Of a stretch of DNA of 64,000 bases, positions 8,743 through 16,322 are shown piece by piece. This stretch comes from Alcanivorax jadensis T9 (GTDB lineage Bacteria; Pseudomonadota; Gammaproteobacteria; Pseudomonadales; Alcanivoracaceae), in contig NZ_ARXU01000004.1 in assembly GCF_000756655.1 (NCBI RefSeq), positions 186,001 to 250,000 on the forward strand. The letters run 5' to 3'. The translations under genes and the position numbers were made by a program. Under the pieces are notes generated by a model, which was given only the letters and a program-made list of their open reading frames with translations, was not told where the DNA came from and did no database searches. Each line of letters begins with the position of its first letter. Positions within the stretch are counted from its first letter, which is position 1.

Positions 8743-9846
8743 TCAGGCGTCTGGCGTCTGGCGTTCTTCCAGAAACGCCATGACCTCGTTGCGGCTACCC
8801 TCAAAGACGATGTCCCCTTCCCGGCGGGAAAGCATGTAGTCGTACATGGGGTCGTAGTAGTCGCTGAGCAGGGTGCGGATCCAGTCTTCGTGTAGTCCGG
8901 TGTCACCGCTGATGGCCTGGACGGCCAGAGCTTCGGACAGTTGCTGGCGGAGCTGTTGGTGGCGCAGTCCGCCCAGGCGGCGGCGGATGCGGTCCATGGC
9001 GGCGAGCAGCTCTTCCCCCAGATAGTGAAGAGCCTGCTTTTCGCCAAAGTGCTGGCGGTATTCTTCCAGCGGTCCTACCACGTAATCTTCCAGGGTCACC
9101 TGCACCCGGGATTCCAGCGTCTCGTTGATGATGATGCGCGGGCAGGTGCTGATCTTGTCCTGCAGGGAAAAGGGTAGGTGGCAGCGGCCGATCAGTTTGC
9201 TCTCGTCTTCCAGCAATACCCTGGCCGGGCTCTGTGCTCGCTGCTTGAGCATGGCGATGGCCAGGGCATTGTCGAAATCGATCTGGGTGGGCTGACCGCC
9301 GGGGCGTCGGCCGAAGGAAGAGCCACGGTGATGAGCCAGCCCTTCCAGATCCACGGCATTGGTCTGGCTTTCGATGACCCGGGTCTTGGCGCAACCGGTG
9401 CGACCGCAGAGGATCTCGAAGGGCAGGGCGGCAATGCAGGCTTCCATCTCGTCGAGCAGGAAACGGCGCATGGCCTTGTAGCCACCGGTAACCAGCGGCG
9501 CATCGATCCCGGCTTCACGCAGCCAGGCCTGGGTGGTCTGGCTGCGCAGCCCGCCCCGGAAGCAATACAGATAACCGTTCGGATTGGCCTGCCACCATTG
9601 CTGCCAGGCTTGCATGCGCTGTTCGCGCTCGGTTCCGCTGACCAGTTCGTTACCCAGATCAATGGCCGCCTGCTGGCCATGCTGCTTGTAGCAGATGCCG
9701 ATCTGGTGGCGTTCGTCGTCGTTGATCAGGGCGATATTGGCGGCACCGGGGAAGGCGCCTTTGGCAAATTCCACAGGGGCACGCACGTCCAGCAGGGGCG
9801 TGCCGTTCAGGAAGAGGGACAGGAAATCGTCGGTGTCGTTGCGCAT
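8743..9846 (-). CDS. mnmH: tRNA 2-selenouridine synthase
   Basis: 367 residues, the usual SelU/YbbB length. An N-terminal rhodanese domain (PLLDVRAPVEFAKGAFPGA) carries the catalytic Cys95 in YCFRGGLRSQ. A P-loop-like motif CGRTGCAKT near residue 147 precedes HHRGSSFGR. The enzyme replaces sulfur by selenium at the wobble 2-thiouridine of tRNAs for Lys, Glu and Gln, using selenophosphate from SelD and a geranylated intermediate. Together with selD this shows that the organism uses selenium in tRNA; no selA/selB is present in the window. The ribosome binding site is weak. Confidence 0.95.
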   Translation of the reverse strand: MRNDTDDFLSLFLNGTPLLDVRAPVEFAKGAFPGAANIALINDDERHQIGICYKQHGQQAAIDLGNELVSGTEREQRMQAWQQWWQANPNGYLYCFRGGLRSQTTQAWLREAGIDAPLVTGGYKAMRRFLLDEMEACIAALPFEILCGRTGCAKTRVIESQTNAVDLEGLAHHRGSSFGRRPGGQPTQIDFDNALAIAMLKQRAQSPARVLLEDESKLIGRCHLPFSLQDKISTCPRIIINETLESRVQVTLEDYVVGPLEEYRQHFGEKQALHYLGEELLAAMDRIRRRLGGLRHQQLRQQLSEALAVQAISGDTGLHEDWIRTLLSDYYDPMYDYMLSRREGDIVFEGSRNEVMAFLEERQTPDA

Positions 9847-10193
9847 GGGAAGCGAGTTTAGAACAGCTACAAGCTACAAGCCACGCTTGTAGGAAAGGGA
9901 AAGGCTGGAAAATTCCCCGGACCTCGTCATTTCTACGAAGCCGCTGTAGGAGCTATGCTTGCCCCCCAGGGGATCTGCGACATGCGAACCGCGCTTGCGC
10001 GGAAATCGGCCGCAGGCTGATCAGGGATATCAGCGCTCGACAGGTTCCAGAAAGAATGGCGGACGGACTTTGATCTTTGTCGTCTCGCTTCGCTCGGTTC
10101 GCACCTCAAGAGGTGCTCCTACATCAACAACCTACGGCAAGGTTCGAATCGCGCCGTGAGCGACGCTCCTACCGTTCTTTGCAAGCCAGCCAC
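9847..10193. repeat. Gap with CTGTAGGAGC-family palindromic repeats
   Basis: No gene. GCTACAAGCTACAAGC (9866-9881) resembles the heptamer array at 61549. From 9946 (GCTGTAGGAGCTATGCTTG) to 10122 (GTTCGCACCTCAAGAGGTGCTCCTAC) lie inverted arms of a repeat family also found near 20513, 30660 and 61675. A further partial arm, GCGACGCTCCTACC, lies near 10160. The short open frames here are repeat sequence. Confidence 0.7.
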
Positions 10194-10240
10194 AAAAAAC
10201 GCGGGCAGGGCGCTATGTGATTAGCACGGCCCTGCCCGCG
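10194..10240 (-). terminator. Rho-independent terminator of the MaoC gene
   Basis: Perfect 12-bp stem (CGCGGGCAGGGC, 10200-10211, with its complement at 10229-10240). On the minus strand the hairpin is followed by TTTTTT. It lies 27 nt past the stop of the minus-strand MaoC gene. Confidence 0.88.
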
Positions 10241-10266
10241 TTGCAGCTTGCGGCTTGAAGCTGTTT

Positions 10267-11136
10267 TTACTCCGCCGGGCGGATCTGGCCGGCCAGGTGC
10301 GGCTTGATGCCGTCCTTGGCGAGCAGGCGGAAGTCGCTGCCGCCGTCAGCGGCTTTGTTCTCGAACTTCACGGTGGCAGGGATAAACATGGGCAGTTTGA
10401 ACTGCACATCCACGGTGAAAGCTTCTTCCGGCAGCTGGTTCTGCAGCTCGGCCAGGCAGCGGGCCTTGGACCACATGCCGTGGGCGATCTGGCGTTTGAA
10501 GCCGAACAACTTGGCGGACAGCGGATACAGGTGAATCGGGTTGCGGTCACCAGAAACAGCGCCGTAGCGGCGGCCGGTGTCGCCGGGAACCTTCCATTCA
10601 ACGGTATCAGTGGCTGGCTGCGGTTTGGGCGCATCTTTCTTCTTGCTGCTGCTACCGCCGCCGCTACGGAAGAAGTTCACCGATTCGCTTTCCCAGACCC
10701 GTTCACCGCCGGTGCTGATGCTGGTGAAGATGGAGAACTCGTAGCCCTTGTCCACCTTGGTCAGGTTGCCCAGGAAACACTTCACGTTCAGCTGCTCGCG
10801 CTCGCTGATCGGACGGTACTGGGTGATGCTGTTGCGCACGTGCACCAGGCCCATGGCCGGGAACGGGAAGCCGTCGCTGAGGATCAGGGCCATATGCAGC
10901 GGAAAGGCGTGCATGTGCGGGTAGGTGACCGGCAGCTTGCCGTCGGCGGCGAAGCCACACACCTTGCGGTAGGCCGCCAGGTGTTTTTCATCCAGTGCCA
11001 CGTCGTTCAGACGCAGGCCGATTTCCGGCAGGGTGGGGTTGCTGCCCGGCTTCACGGTGGCGCGCAGGACCGCCTTGGCGAAGTTGATCACCATGGGGGG
11101 CGCATTTCGCAGTTCGCGGAATTTTACCTCACTCAT
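10267..11136 (-). CDS. MaoC-like hot-dog dehydratase
   Basis: 289 residues from ATG 11136, chosen because AAAGGA precedes it with good spacing; upstream in-frame sequence is not protein-like. The C-terminal half has the hydratase-2 signature RYGAVSGDRNPIHLYPLSA followed by QIAHGMWSKA. The N-terminal half has a second hot-dog-like region (YPHMHAFPLHMALI), giving a double hot-dog of the MaoC/(R)-enoyl-CoA hydratase type. A Ser/Lys-rich linker (GGGSSSKKKD) separates the halves. It probably hydrates trans-2-enoyl thioesters, feeding the FabG-type reductase encoded at 20867-22285. The exact chain length and carrier are unknown. Confidence 0.85.
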   Translation of the reverse strand: MSEVKFRELRNAPPMVINFAKAVLRATVKPGSNPTLPEIGLRLNDVALDEKHLAAYRKVCGFAADGKLPVTYPHMHAFPLHMALILSDGFPFPAMGLVHVRNSITQYRPISEREQLNVKCFLGNLTKVDKGYEFSIFTSISTGGERVWESESVNFFRSGGGSSSKKKDAPKPQPATDTVEWKVPGDTGRRYGAVSGDRNPIHLYPLSAKLFGFKRQIAHGMWSKARCLAELQNQLPEEAFTVDVQFKLPMFIPATVKFENKAADGGSDFRLLAKDGIKPHLAGQIRPAE

Positions 11137-11370
11137 TACTCGATCCTTTCCCGTTGGTCGTGTGGTGGTCTCAGACCCATGATCTTTATGTCCCTGAGTT
11201 GTGACAGGCAGAGGCGCAAAGATCATGGAACGACGACACGGAAGGAGTATAGAGCAGGGTAGCCGGCACGCTATTGGCCGTGCAGACAAGCTGTATAGGG
11301 ACTAAAGCACACGAAAAGAAAACTGTGATGGAGGTTTGCTGTCGGGAGGAAAGGGCCGCAAGCCCGGGGA

Positions 11371-12018
11371 TCATTGATCCGCTTTGGACTTCCAGAAGCC
11401 GACGCCGAAATAGATAAGCCGCAGCTGTTTTTCCGCCGTGCCGAGCACCTGGTTCTGACCGAATTCGTCGTCTTCTTCCAGTTCCAGCATTTCCTGGGTC
11501 AGGGCCGTCACATTGTTGACCACCAGCCCGGCCATCATCTGCAGGTCTTCCGCGTTGACATGATTCAGAAACGGAAAGCGTGCCATGTCCATGGCCAGCT
11601 CGTTGGTGAACATGCGGATTTCCCGGCGAATGGCGTTGCGCATGGTGGGGGTGCCACCGGCCAGTTCCTTGGAGACGAACAGGAAGTGAGCGCGGTTGTT
11701 GCGGACATAGTTGAAGTACACCTCCAGGGAGCCGCGCAGCATGCGCTCGTTGGGGAGCTCTTCCTGGCGGACCTGGCGCATCATATGGCGCAGGGTGCGG
11801 AAAGATTCATCCAGCAGAGTCAGACCCAGGGCGCTCATGTCCGGGAAATGCCTGTAGAAGGCAGTGGGTACCACGCCGGCACGCTTGGTGACTTCGCGCA
11901 GACTGAGGCTGGAGAAGGGGGCTTTCTTGACGACCAGATCCAGCGCCGCCGCCATCAGAGCCTCACGGGTCTGGCCCCGTTTCGGCTTGCGGGCTCTGCT
12001 GGTGGTTTCCTTGGTCAT
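11371..12018 (-). CDS. desT: TetR-family repressor of the DesT/FabR type
   Basis: 215 residues. ATG 12018 is preferred over 12036 because GAGG lies 9 nt before it. The HTH region (FSSLSLREVTKRAGVVPTAF, then YRHFPDMSALGLTLLDES) closely matches the FabR/DesT subfamily rather than general TetR. In Pseudomonas, DesT senses the saturated/unsaturated acyl-CoA balance and represses desCB; the same divergent arrangement is seen here with a reductase and a desaturase downstream. Two DesT-like palindromes lie in the intergenic region. Orthology is well supported by sequence and context; ligand response is inferred from the family. Confidence 0.86.
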   Translation of the reverse strand: MTKETTSRARKPKRGQTREALMAAALDLVVKKAPFSSLSLREVTKRAGVVPTAFYRHFPDMSALGLTLLDESFRTLRHMMRQVRQEELPNERMLRGSLEVYFNYVRNNRAHFLFVSKELAGGTPTMRNAIRREIRMFTNELAMDMARFPFLNHVNAEDLQMMAGLVVNNVTALTQEMLELEEDDEFGQNQVLGTAEKQLRLIYFGVGFWKSKADQ

Positions 12019-12245
12019 TACCGGTCGCCTCTGCATTGGGTTTCAGGTCGCTGGTCAGGCCTGGCCGGCAGTTTTTCCACCTGTTTCCGGCTGGCCGGGC
12101 AGGAATATGCCGGGGTGGTGGCAGGCTTAAGACACCAACAGACCCTGAAAATACGCTGTAAATTCTCCTCGTTGTGGGGCCGTGATGCAACTGGTGCGCA
12201 AAAAACATGTGTAACTGCATGATAATGCAGGTATTTACAAAATTA

Positions 12246-12263
12246 AGTGTACAGGTGTTGACT
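12246..12263. promoter_or_regulatory. Candidate DesT operator 1
   Basis: AGTGTACAGGTGTTGACT is an 18-bp imperfect palindrome (6 of 9 pairs). It resembles the Pseudomonas DesT site AGTGAACGCTTGTTGACT (recalled from memory). It lies between the divergent desT-like and desC-like genes. Confidence 0.7.
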
Positions 12264-12286
12264 TAAATCGTGGGTCTATGAATAAT

Positions 12287-12304
12287 GCGTACAACTGTTC
12301 ACTT
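12287..12304. promoter_or_regulatory. Candidate DesT operator 2
   Basis: TGCGTACAACTGTTCACT reads AGTGAACAGTTGTACGCA on the other strand, and its right half equals the AGTGAACAG half-site form. It sits 24 nt downstream of operator 1 and just before the chosen desC start. This makes the earlier in-frame ATG at 12278 unlikely as the real start. Confidence 0.6.
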
Positions 12305-12319
12305 ACAGGGATGAACCCA

Positions 12320-13438
12320 ATGAACGCAATGACACAGACCTCCAGCCGTTTCCAGCAAGGCCTGACCCGCCTGCTGCAGTCCCGTGTGGCGGATATTCTT
12401 TCCTATCCCCACGGTGTTGACCGTTATCTGGAAGTGTTCAATCCGCTGTGGTCCGTTAATGAGGTGCGCGCCAAGGTTGAAGATGTGCGCTACCTGACCA
12501 ATGACAGCGTGACCCTGACCCTGCGTCCCAATCATAACTGGGAAGGCTTTATTCCCGGTCAGTTTGTCCAGCTTTCCGTCACCATTGATGGCAAGCGTCA
12601 GACCCGCTGCTATTCACCGGCCAACTCCCTGCACCGCGCTGACGGCTGCATCGAGCTGACCGCGAAAGTGCACGCCAACGGCTTTGTTTCCCGCCATTTG
12701 CGTGAACAGCTGAGTGTTGGCGATGTGGTGCTGTTGTCTCAGGCGGACGGTGAGTTTGCCCTGCCGGCACAGCGTCCTGAGCAGGTGCTGCTGATCAGTG
12801 GCGGCAGTGGTATCACCCCGGTGATGTCCATGCTGCGCACCTTGTGTGATGAGGGCTTCAGCGGCCCGATCACCTTCCTGCATTACGCCAACAGCGCCGC
12901 CGACATGATCTACGCCAGCGAGCTGGACGAGATTGCGCGGGCTCATGACAACGTGACCCTGGTGCGCTGCTTCAATAACGAGGGTGAACAGGGTGAGCTT
13001 TCCGGTCTGTTTTCCCGTGAACATTTGTACATTGCTGCGCCGGAATTTGCACAGGCAACCACTTTTCTGTGCGGTCCGCCGCCGATGATGGCTGCGGTGG
13101 AAAAAGTCTGGGAAGAGGATGGCCTGGCTGAGCGTCTGCACAAGGAGCAGTTCACCCTGGCGACGCCGCAGATCGAAAGCGACAGCGCCGAAGGCGAAGT
13201 GCGCTTCGTACAGAGCGAAAAAATGGCCATCAACAATGGCGCCACCCTGCTGGAACAGGCCGAGTCCGCCGGTCTTACCCCGGAATCCGGTTGCCGCATG
13301 GGTATCTGCCACGCGTGTACCTGCCGCAAGACGGCCGGTGAAGTGCGCGATATCCGCACCGGCGAGATCACCAGTGGCGAAGAAGACATTCAAATTTGCA
13401 TCAGCGTGCCGGTGGGCACGGTGACCCTCGACATCTAA
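12320..13438 (+). CDS. desC: DesC-like flavodoxin/ferredoxin reductase, electron donor to the desaturase
   Basis: 372 residues from ATG 12320 (AGGG 9 nt upstream; earlier ATGs overlap the candidate operator). The FAD-binding motif RCYSPANS is near residue 95 and the NAD motif GGSGITPVMSML near 160. A C-terminal plant-type 2Fe-2S domain has CRMGICHACTC and a later Cys in IQICISVP. This is the fused reductase-ferredoxin layout of DesC/alkane hydroxylase partners. It passes electrons from NAD(P)H to the desaturase 64 nt downstream. Expected to be repressed by the DesT-like protein. Confidence 0.9.
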   Translation: MNAMTQTSSRFQQGLTRLLQSRVADILSYPHGVDRYLEVFNPLWSVNEVRAKVEDVRYLTNDSVTLTLRPNHNWEGFIPGQFVQLSVTIDGKRQTRCYSPANSLHRADGCIELTAKVHANGFVSRHLREQLSVGDVVLLSQADGEFALPAQRPEQVLLISGGSGITPVMSMLRTLCDEGFSGPITFLHYANSAADMIYASELDEIARAHDNVTLVRCFNNEGEQGELSGLFSREHLYIAAPEFAQATTFLCGPPPMMAAVEKVWEEDGLAERLHKEQFTLATPQIESDSAEGEVRFVQSEKMAINNGATLLEQAESAGLTPESGCRMGICHACTCRKTAGEVRDIRTGEITSGEEDIQICISVPVGTVTLDI

Positions 13439-13502
13439 ACGGATTCACCCAAACCGAAGCGTCCCGAGACGAATCTTCAAACCGGGTTTAAGGAGAAAGC
13501 AC

Positions 13503-14660
13503 ATGAGTATTTTCAGCAATTTGACCGCCGAACAATTCGAGACCATTGGCCAGGAACTTGACGTCATCCGTAATCGTGAAATGGCGGACCTGGGCGAAGA
13601 AGATGCCACCTATATCCGCACCCTGATCAAGCGTCAGCGTCGTCTGGAAGTGGCCGGCCGCGGCTTGCTGATGGCGGGTTTCCTGCCGCCGGCATGGCTG
13701 GCGGGTGTGGCTTGTCTTTCTGCCTCCAAGATCCTGGACAACATGGAAATCGGCCATAACGTGATGCACGGCCAGTACGACTGGATGGGCGATCCGGCCA
13801 TCAACTCCAAAGTCTTTGACTGGGACAACACCTGCACTAACACAGCCTGGAAGCAGACCCACAATTTCGAGCACCACACTTTCACCAACGTGCTCGACAA
13901 GGACCATGACATTGGTTACGGCATCCTGCGCATGTCGGAAGACCAGGAGTGGGAACCCCGCTTCCTGTTCAACCCGATCCTGGCAGGTATCCTGGCGACC
14001 TTCTTCCAGCATTTTGTGGCGATTCAGAGCCTCAAGCTGGAGGACTACCTGATCTACAAGACCAAGACCAAGGAAGAGGTGAAGGCCGAATTCAAGCCGA
14101 CCTGGAAGAAGATGCGCAAGCAGTTGGTCAAGGACTACCTGCTGTTCCCGGCCCTGGCGGGACCGTTCGCCCCCTTCGTGTTCGCCGGTAATATGGCGGC
14201 CAATGTGGCGCGCAACCTGTGGTCTTCCCAGGTGATCTATAACGGTCACTTCCCGGAAGAGGTGGAGCAGTTCCCCGAGTCCGTGATCGAGAACGAGACC
14301 CGTGGCCAGTGGTATGTGCGTCAGCTGCTTGGTTCGGCCAACTTCGAAGGTGGCCGTCTGATGCACGTGATGAGCGGCAACCTGAGCTTCCAGATCGAAC
14401 ACCACCTGTTCCCCGATCTGCCGGCTCACCGTTACGCCCGCATTGCGCCTGAAGTGCGTGCCATCTGTGAAAAACATGGCCTGCCGTACAACACCGGCTC
14501 TTTCGTGAAGCAGTCCCTGAGCGTCTGGAAACGGATCTTCAAGCTGTCCCTGCCCAGCAAAACGGAAGGCGGCAGCAAGAAGGGCCCGCTCAATGGTCTG
14601 CGCGCCAAAGTAGTGTCCCTGACCCGTGAACCTGAGTCACAGACACGCAAGGCTGCCTGA
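13503..14660 (+). CDS. desB: Membrane acyl-CoA delta-9 desaturase (DesB-like)
   Basis: 385 residues. Three histidine boxes bind the di-iron centre: HNVMHG, HNFEHH, and QIEHHLFPDLP. Hydrophobic helices flank the boxes (LLMAGFLPPAWLAGVACLSA; NPILAGILATFFQHF). A strong AAGGAGAAAGC precedes the ATG. It inserts a double bond into saturated acyl chains using oxygen, with the upstream reductase. The pair plus the divergent TetR repressor matches Pseudomonas desT-desCB. The basic C-terminal tail (SKTEGGSKKGPLNGLRAK) looks cytosolic. Confidence 0.92.
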   Translation: MSIFSNLTAEQFETIGQELDVIRNREMADLGEEDATYIRTLIKRQRRLEVAGRGLLMAGFLPPAWLAGVACLSASKILDNMEIGHNVMHGQYDWMGDPAINSKVFDWDNTCTNTAWKQTHNFEHHTFTNVLDKDHDIGYGILRMSEDQEWEPRFLFNPILAGILATFFQHFVAIQSLKLEDYLIYKTKTKEEVKAEFKPTWKKMRKQLVKDYLLFPALAGPFAPFVFAGNMAANVARNLWSSQVIYNGHFPEEVEQFPESVIENETRGQWYVRQLLGSANFEGGRLMHVMSGNLSFQIEHHLFPDLPAHRYARIAPEVRAICEKHGLPYNTGSFVKQSLSVWKRIFKLSLPSKTEGGSKKGPLNGLRAKVVSLTREPESQTRKAA

Positions 14661-14729
14661 TAGCCTCAAGGTGGTCTGATCTCCTGGTTCGGGCCGGTCC
14701 TGCGCTGGTTCCGGCCCTGCCATCCTTAT

Positions 14730-14764
14730 GCTACTCTCAGTCGATCTGAGAGTAGCTTTTTTTA
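14730..14764 (+). terminator. Terminator after the desaturase gene
   Basis: GCTACTCTCAG / CTGAGAGTAGC stem with loop TCGAT, followed by TTTTTTTATTT. It ends the desCB operon and lies just upstream of the AraC-type gene. Confidence 0.9.
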
Positions 14765-14785
14765 TTTGGGGACAAGGCAGAACGC

Positions 14786-15805
14786 ATGGCAGAAATGACA
14801 GATTCCGGTGTGCTGTTGCGAATGGCCTATAAGGCCATGATAAACGCCGGTGTTGATGCCGATGCCGTGTTGGCAGAAGTCGGTCTCGACAAATCCATCC
14901 TTCAGGTGCCGGACCTGCGTACGCCCCATGATGCCCAGGAATGGTTCTGGCAGGCCCTGGAGAAGGTGTCCGGCGATGAACACATCGGCCTGCATCTGGG
15001 TGAGCATATTCCGGTCTACAAGGGCCAGGTGCTCGAATACCTGTTCCTTTCCAGTCCCACCTTTGGCGAAGGCCTCAAGCGAGCCCTGGATTACCAGCGC
15101 CTGCTGTCCGATGCCGCCCAGGGAGAGTTGTTTGAAGAAGGCGACCGAGTCTTCCTCAAGCAGATGATCTGGAGCAAACGCCTCAGTCATCTCAACGAAT
15201 GCATGATGATGGGCGTGATCAAATTTTTCCGCTTTGTTACCGACGGGGCCTTCGAGCCGCTGGAGGTGCACTTTGGTCATACCCGCCATGCGGACAAACT
15301 GGAATACGAACGTCTGTTCGACTGCCCGGTGAAATTCGACATGCCGAGCATTGGCATGTACTTCGATGCCCGGGTCATGAATTTGCCGTCAGCCCACCAC
15401 GAGCCGGAACTGCTGCACCTGCATGAACAGCTCGCCAGTGAGCAGGTGGCGCGGCTGGAAAAGCAGGACCTGGTGGCCCAGGTCAACCGGTTGATCGGTG
15501 AGCTGCTGGAATCCGGTCATGCCAATTTGGAAGAAGTGGCCGAACGCCTGGGCATCAAGGCCCGTCAGCTACGGACTCGGCTTGCGGATGCCGGCACCAA
15601 CTTCAACCAGCTGGTCGCTGACTATCGTTGCCGTTTGGCCAAGCGTCTTCTCGCCGGTACCGAAGAATCCATTGATGAAATCGTCTATCTCACCGGCTTC
15701 TCGGAACCGTCCACGTTCTACCGGGCTTTCAAACGCTGGGTCGGCATGACCCCGATCGAGTACCGCAAGTTGAAGGCGGAAGAAGACGCGGCGGAGAACC
15801 GTTGA
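14786..15805 (+). CDS. AraC-family regulator with arabinose-binding-like N-terminal domain
   Basis: 339 residues. Residues 1 to about 200 match the Arabinose_bd (PF12625) type sensor domain found in OruR-like regulators (LRTPHDAQEWFWQALEKVSG, HIGLHLGEH). The C-terminal two HTH motifs are recognisable (LEEVAERLGIKARQLRTRL and IDEIVYLTGFSEPSTFYRAF, followed by WVGMTPIEYRK). It follows the desaturase operon on the same strand but after a terminator, so it has its own promoter. The target and ligand are unknown; lipid or hydrocarbon metabolism is a guess from location. Confidence 0.88.
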   Translation: MAEMTDSGVLLRMAYKAMINAGVDADAVLAEVGLDKSILQVPDLRTPHDAQEWFWQALEKVSGDEHIGLHLGEHIPVYKGQVLEYLFLSSPTFGEGLKRALDYQRLLSDAAQGELFEEGDRVFLKQMIWSKRLSHLNECMMMGVIKFFRFVTDGAFEPLEVHFGHTRHADKLEYERLFDCPVKFDMPSIGMYFDARVMNLPSAHHEPELLHLHEQLASEQVARLEKQDLVAQVNRLIGELLESGHANLEEVAERLGIKARQLRTRLADAGTNFNQLVADYRCRLAKRLLAGTEESIDEIVYLTGFSEPSTFYRAFKRWVGMTPIEYRKLKAEEDAAENR

Positions 15806-15836
15806 GCGTTGCGAGTTGAAAGGTTAAAGCAAAAGA

Positions 15837-15858
15837 AAGGCGCCAGTGGCGCCTTTTT
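15837..15858 (+). terminator. Terminator after the AraC-type gene
   Basis: GGCGCC-AGT-GGCGCC hairpin followed by TTTTT. Confidence 0.85.
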
Positions 15859-15966
15859 GCGATTTATCGTAGAAATATTTTCAGGCGTCACCATGCAAGG
15901 GTGCCGTAATTCTTCGCCTCACCGGGTGGTGGGGCATCCATCAAAACGTTTAGTCGGTGTTAACCA

Positions 15967-16245
15967 GTGAAAGAGTCTCTGCGCAAAGTTTTCTCTCCCA
16001 TTCTCACCCCCTTTGAGTCTGGTGATGACAGCTATGCCTATCGCCCCTCGCATCGAAAAATTCTGATTGTGGTCGGTACATTGTTTCTGGTGCTTGCTAC
16101 CGGGGCCCTGGCGGCAACGCTGGTGGCGCAGCTGTATGGCGGGCTGATTCCTGTCGCTGTTTTCCTGGCGGTGGGTCTGGTGTGTGAAGTGGTGGGTTTG
16201 TTGGGCAGTGACAAGGCGGTGGCCCGTATGTGGAAGAGTAAGTAA
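15967..16245 (+). CDS. Small two-helix membrane protein, unknown function
   Basis: 92 residues from a GTG start (no ATG is available upstream; the ribosome binding site is weak). Two membrane segments: ILIVVGTLFLVLATGALAAT near residues 32-51 and YGGLIPVAVFLAVGLVCEVV near 57-76, with a charged N-terminus and a C-terminal MWKSK. I do not recognise a family. It stands alone between a terminator and the antiporter gene on the other strand. Confidence 0.6.
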   Translation: MKESLRKVFSPILTPFESGDDSYAYRPSHRKILIVVGTLFLVLATGALAATLVAQLYGGLIPVAVFLAVGLVCEVVGLLGSDKAVARMWKSK

Positions 16246-16273
16246 TTCGGAGCTGTAGCGTTTGTTGGTTCGT

Positions 16274-16300
16274 TGAAGCCTTGTGAAAAAGGCTCCAACG
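16274..16300. repeat. Degenerate REP-like hairpin
   Basis: TTGAAGCCTTG...AAGGCTCCAAC is a short inverted repeat of the family seen at 8522-8728. It is located at the convergent end of the antiporter gene. Confidence 0.5.
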
Positions 16301-16322
16301 GTCAAGCTAGCGGACGCTTTAT

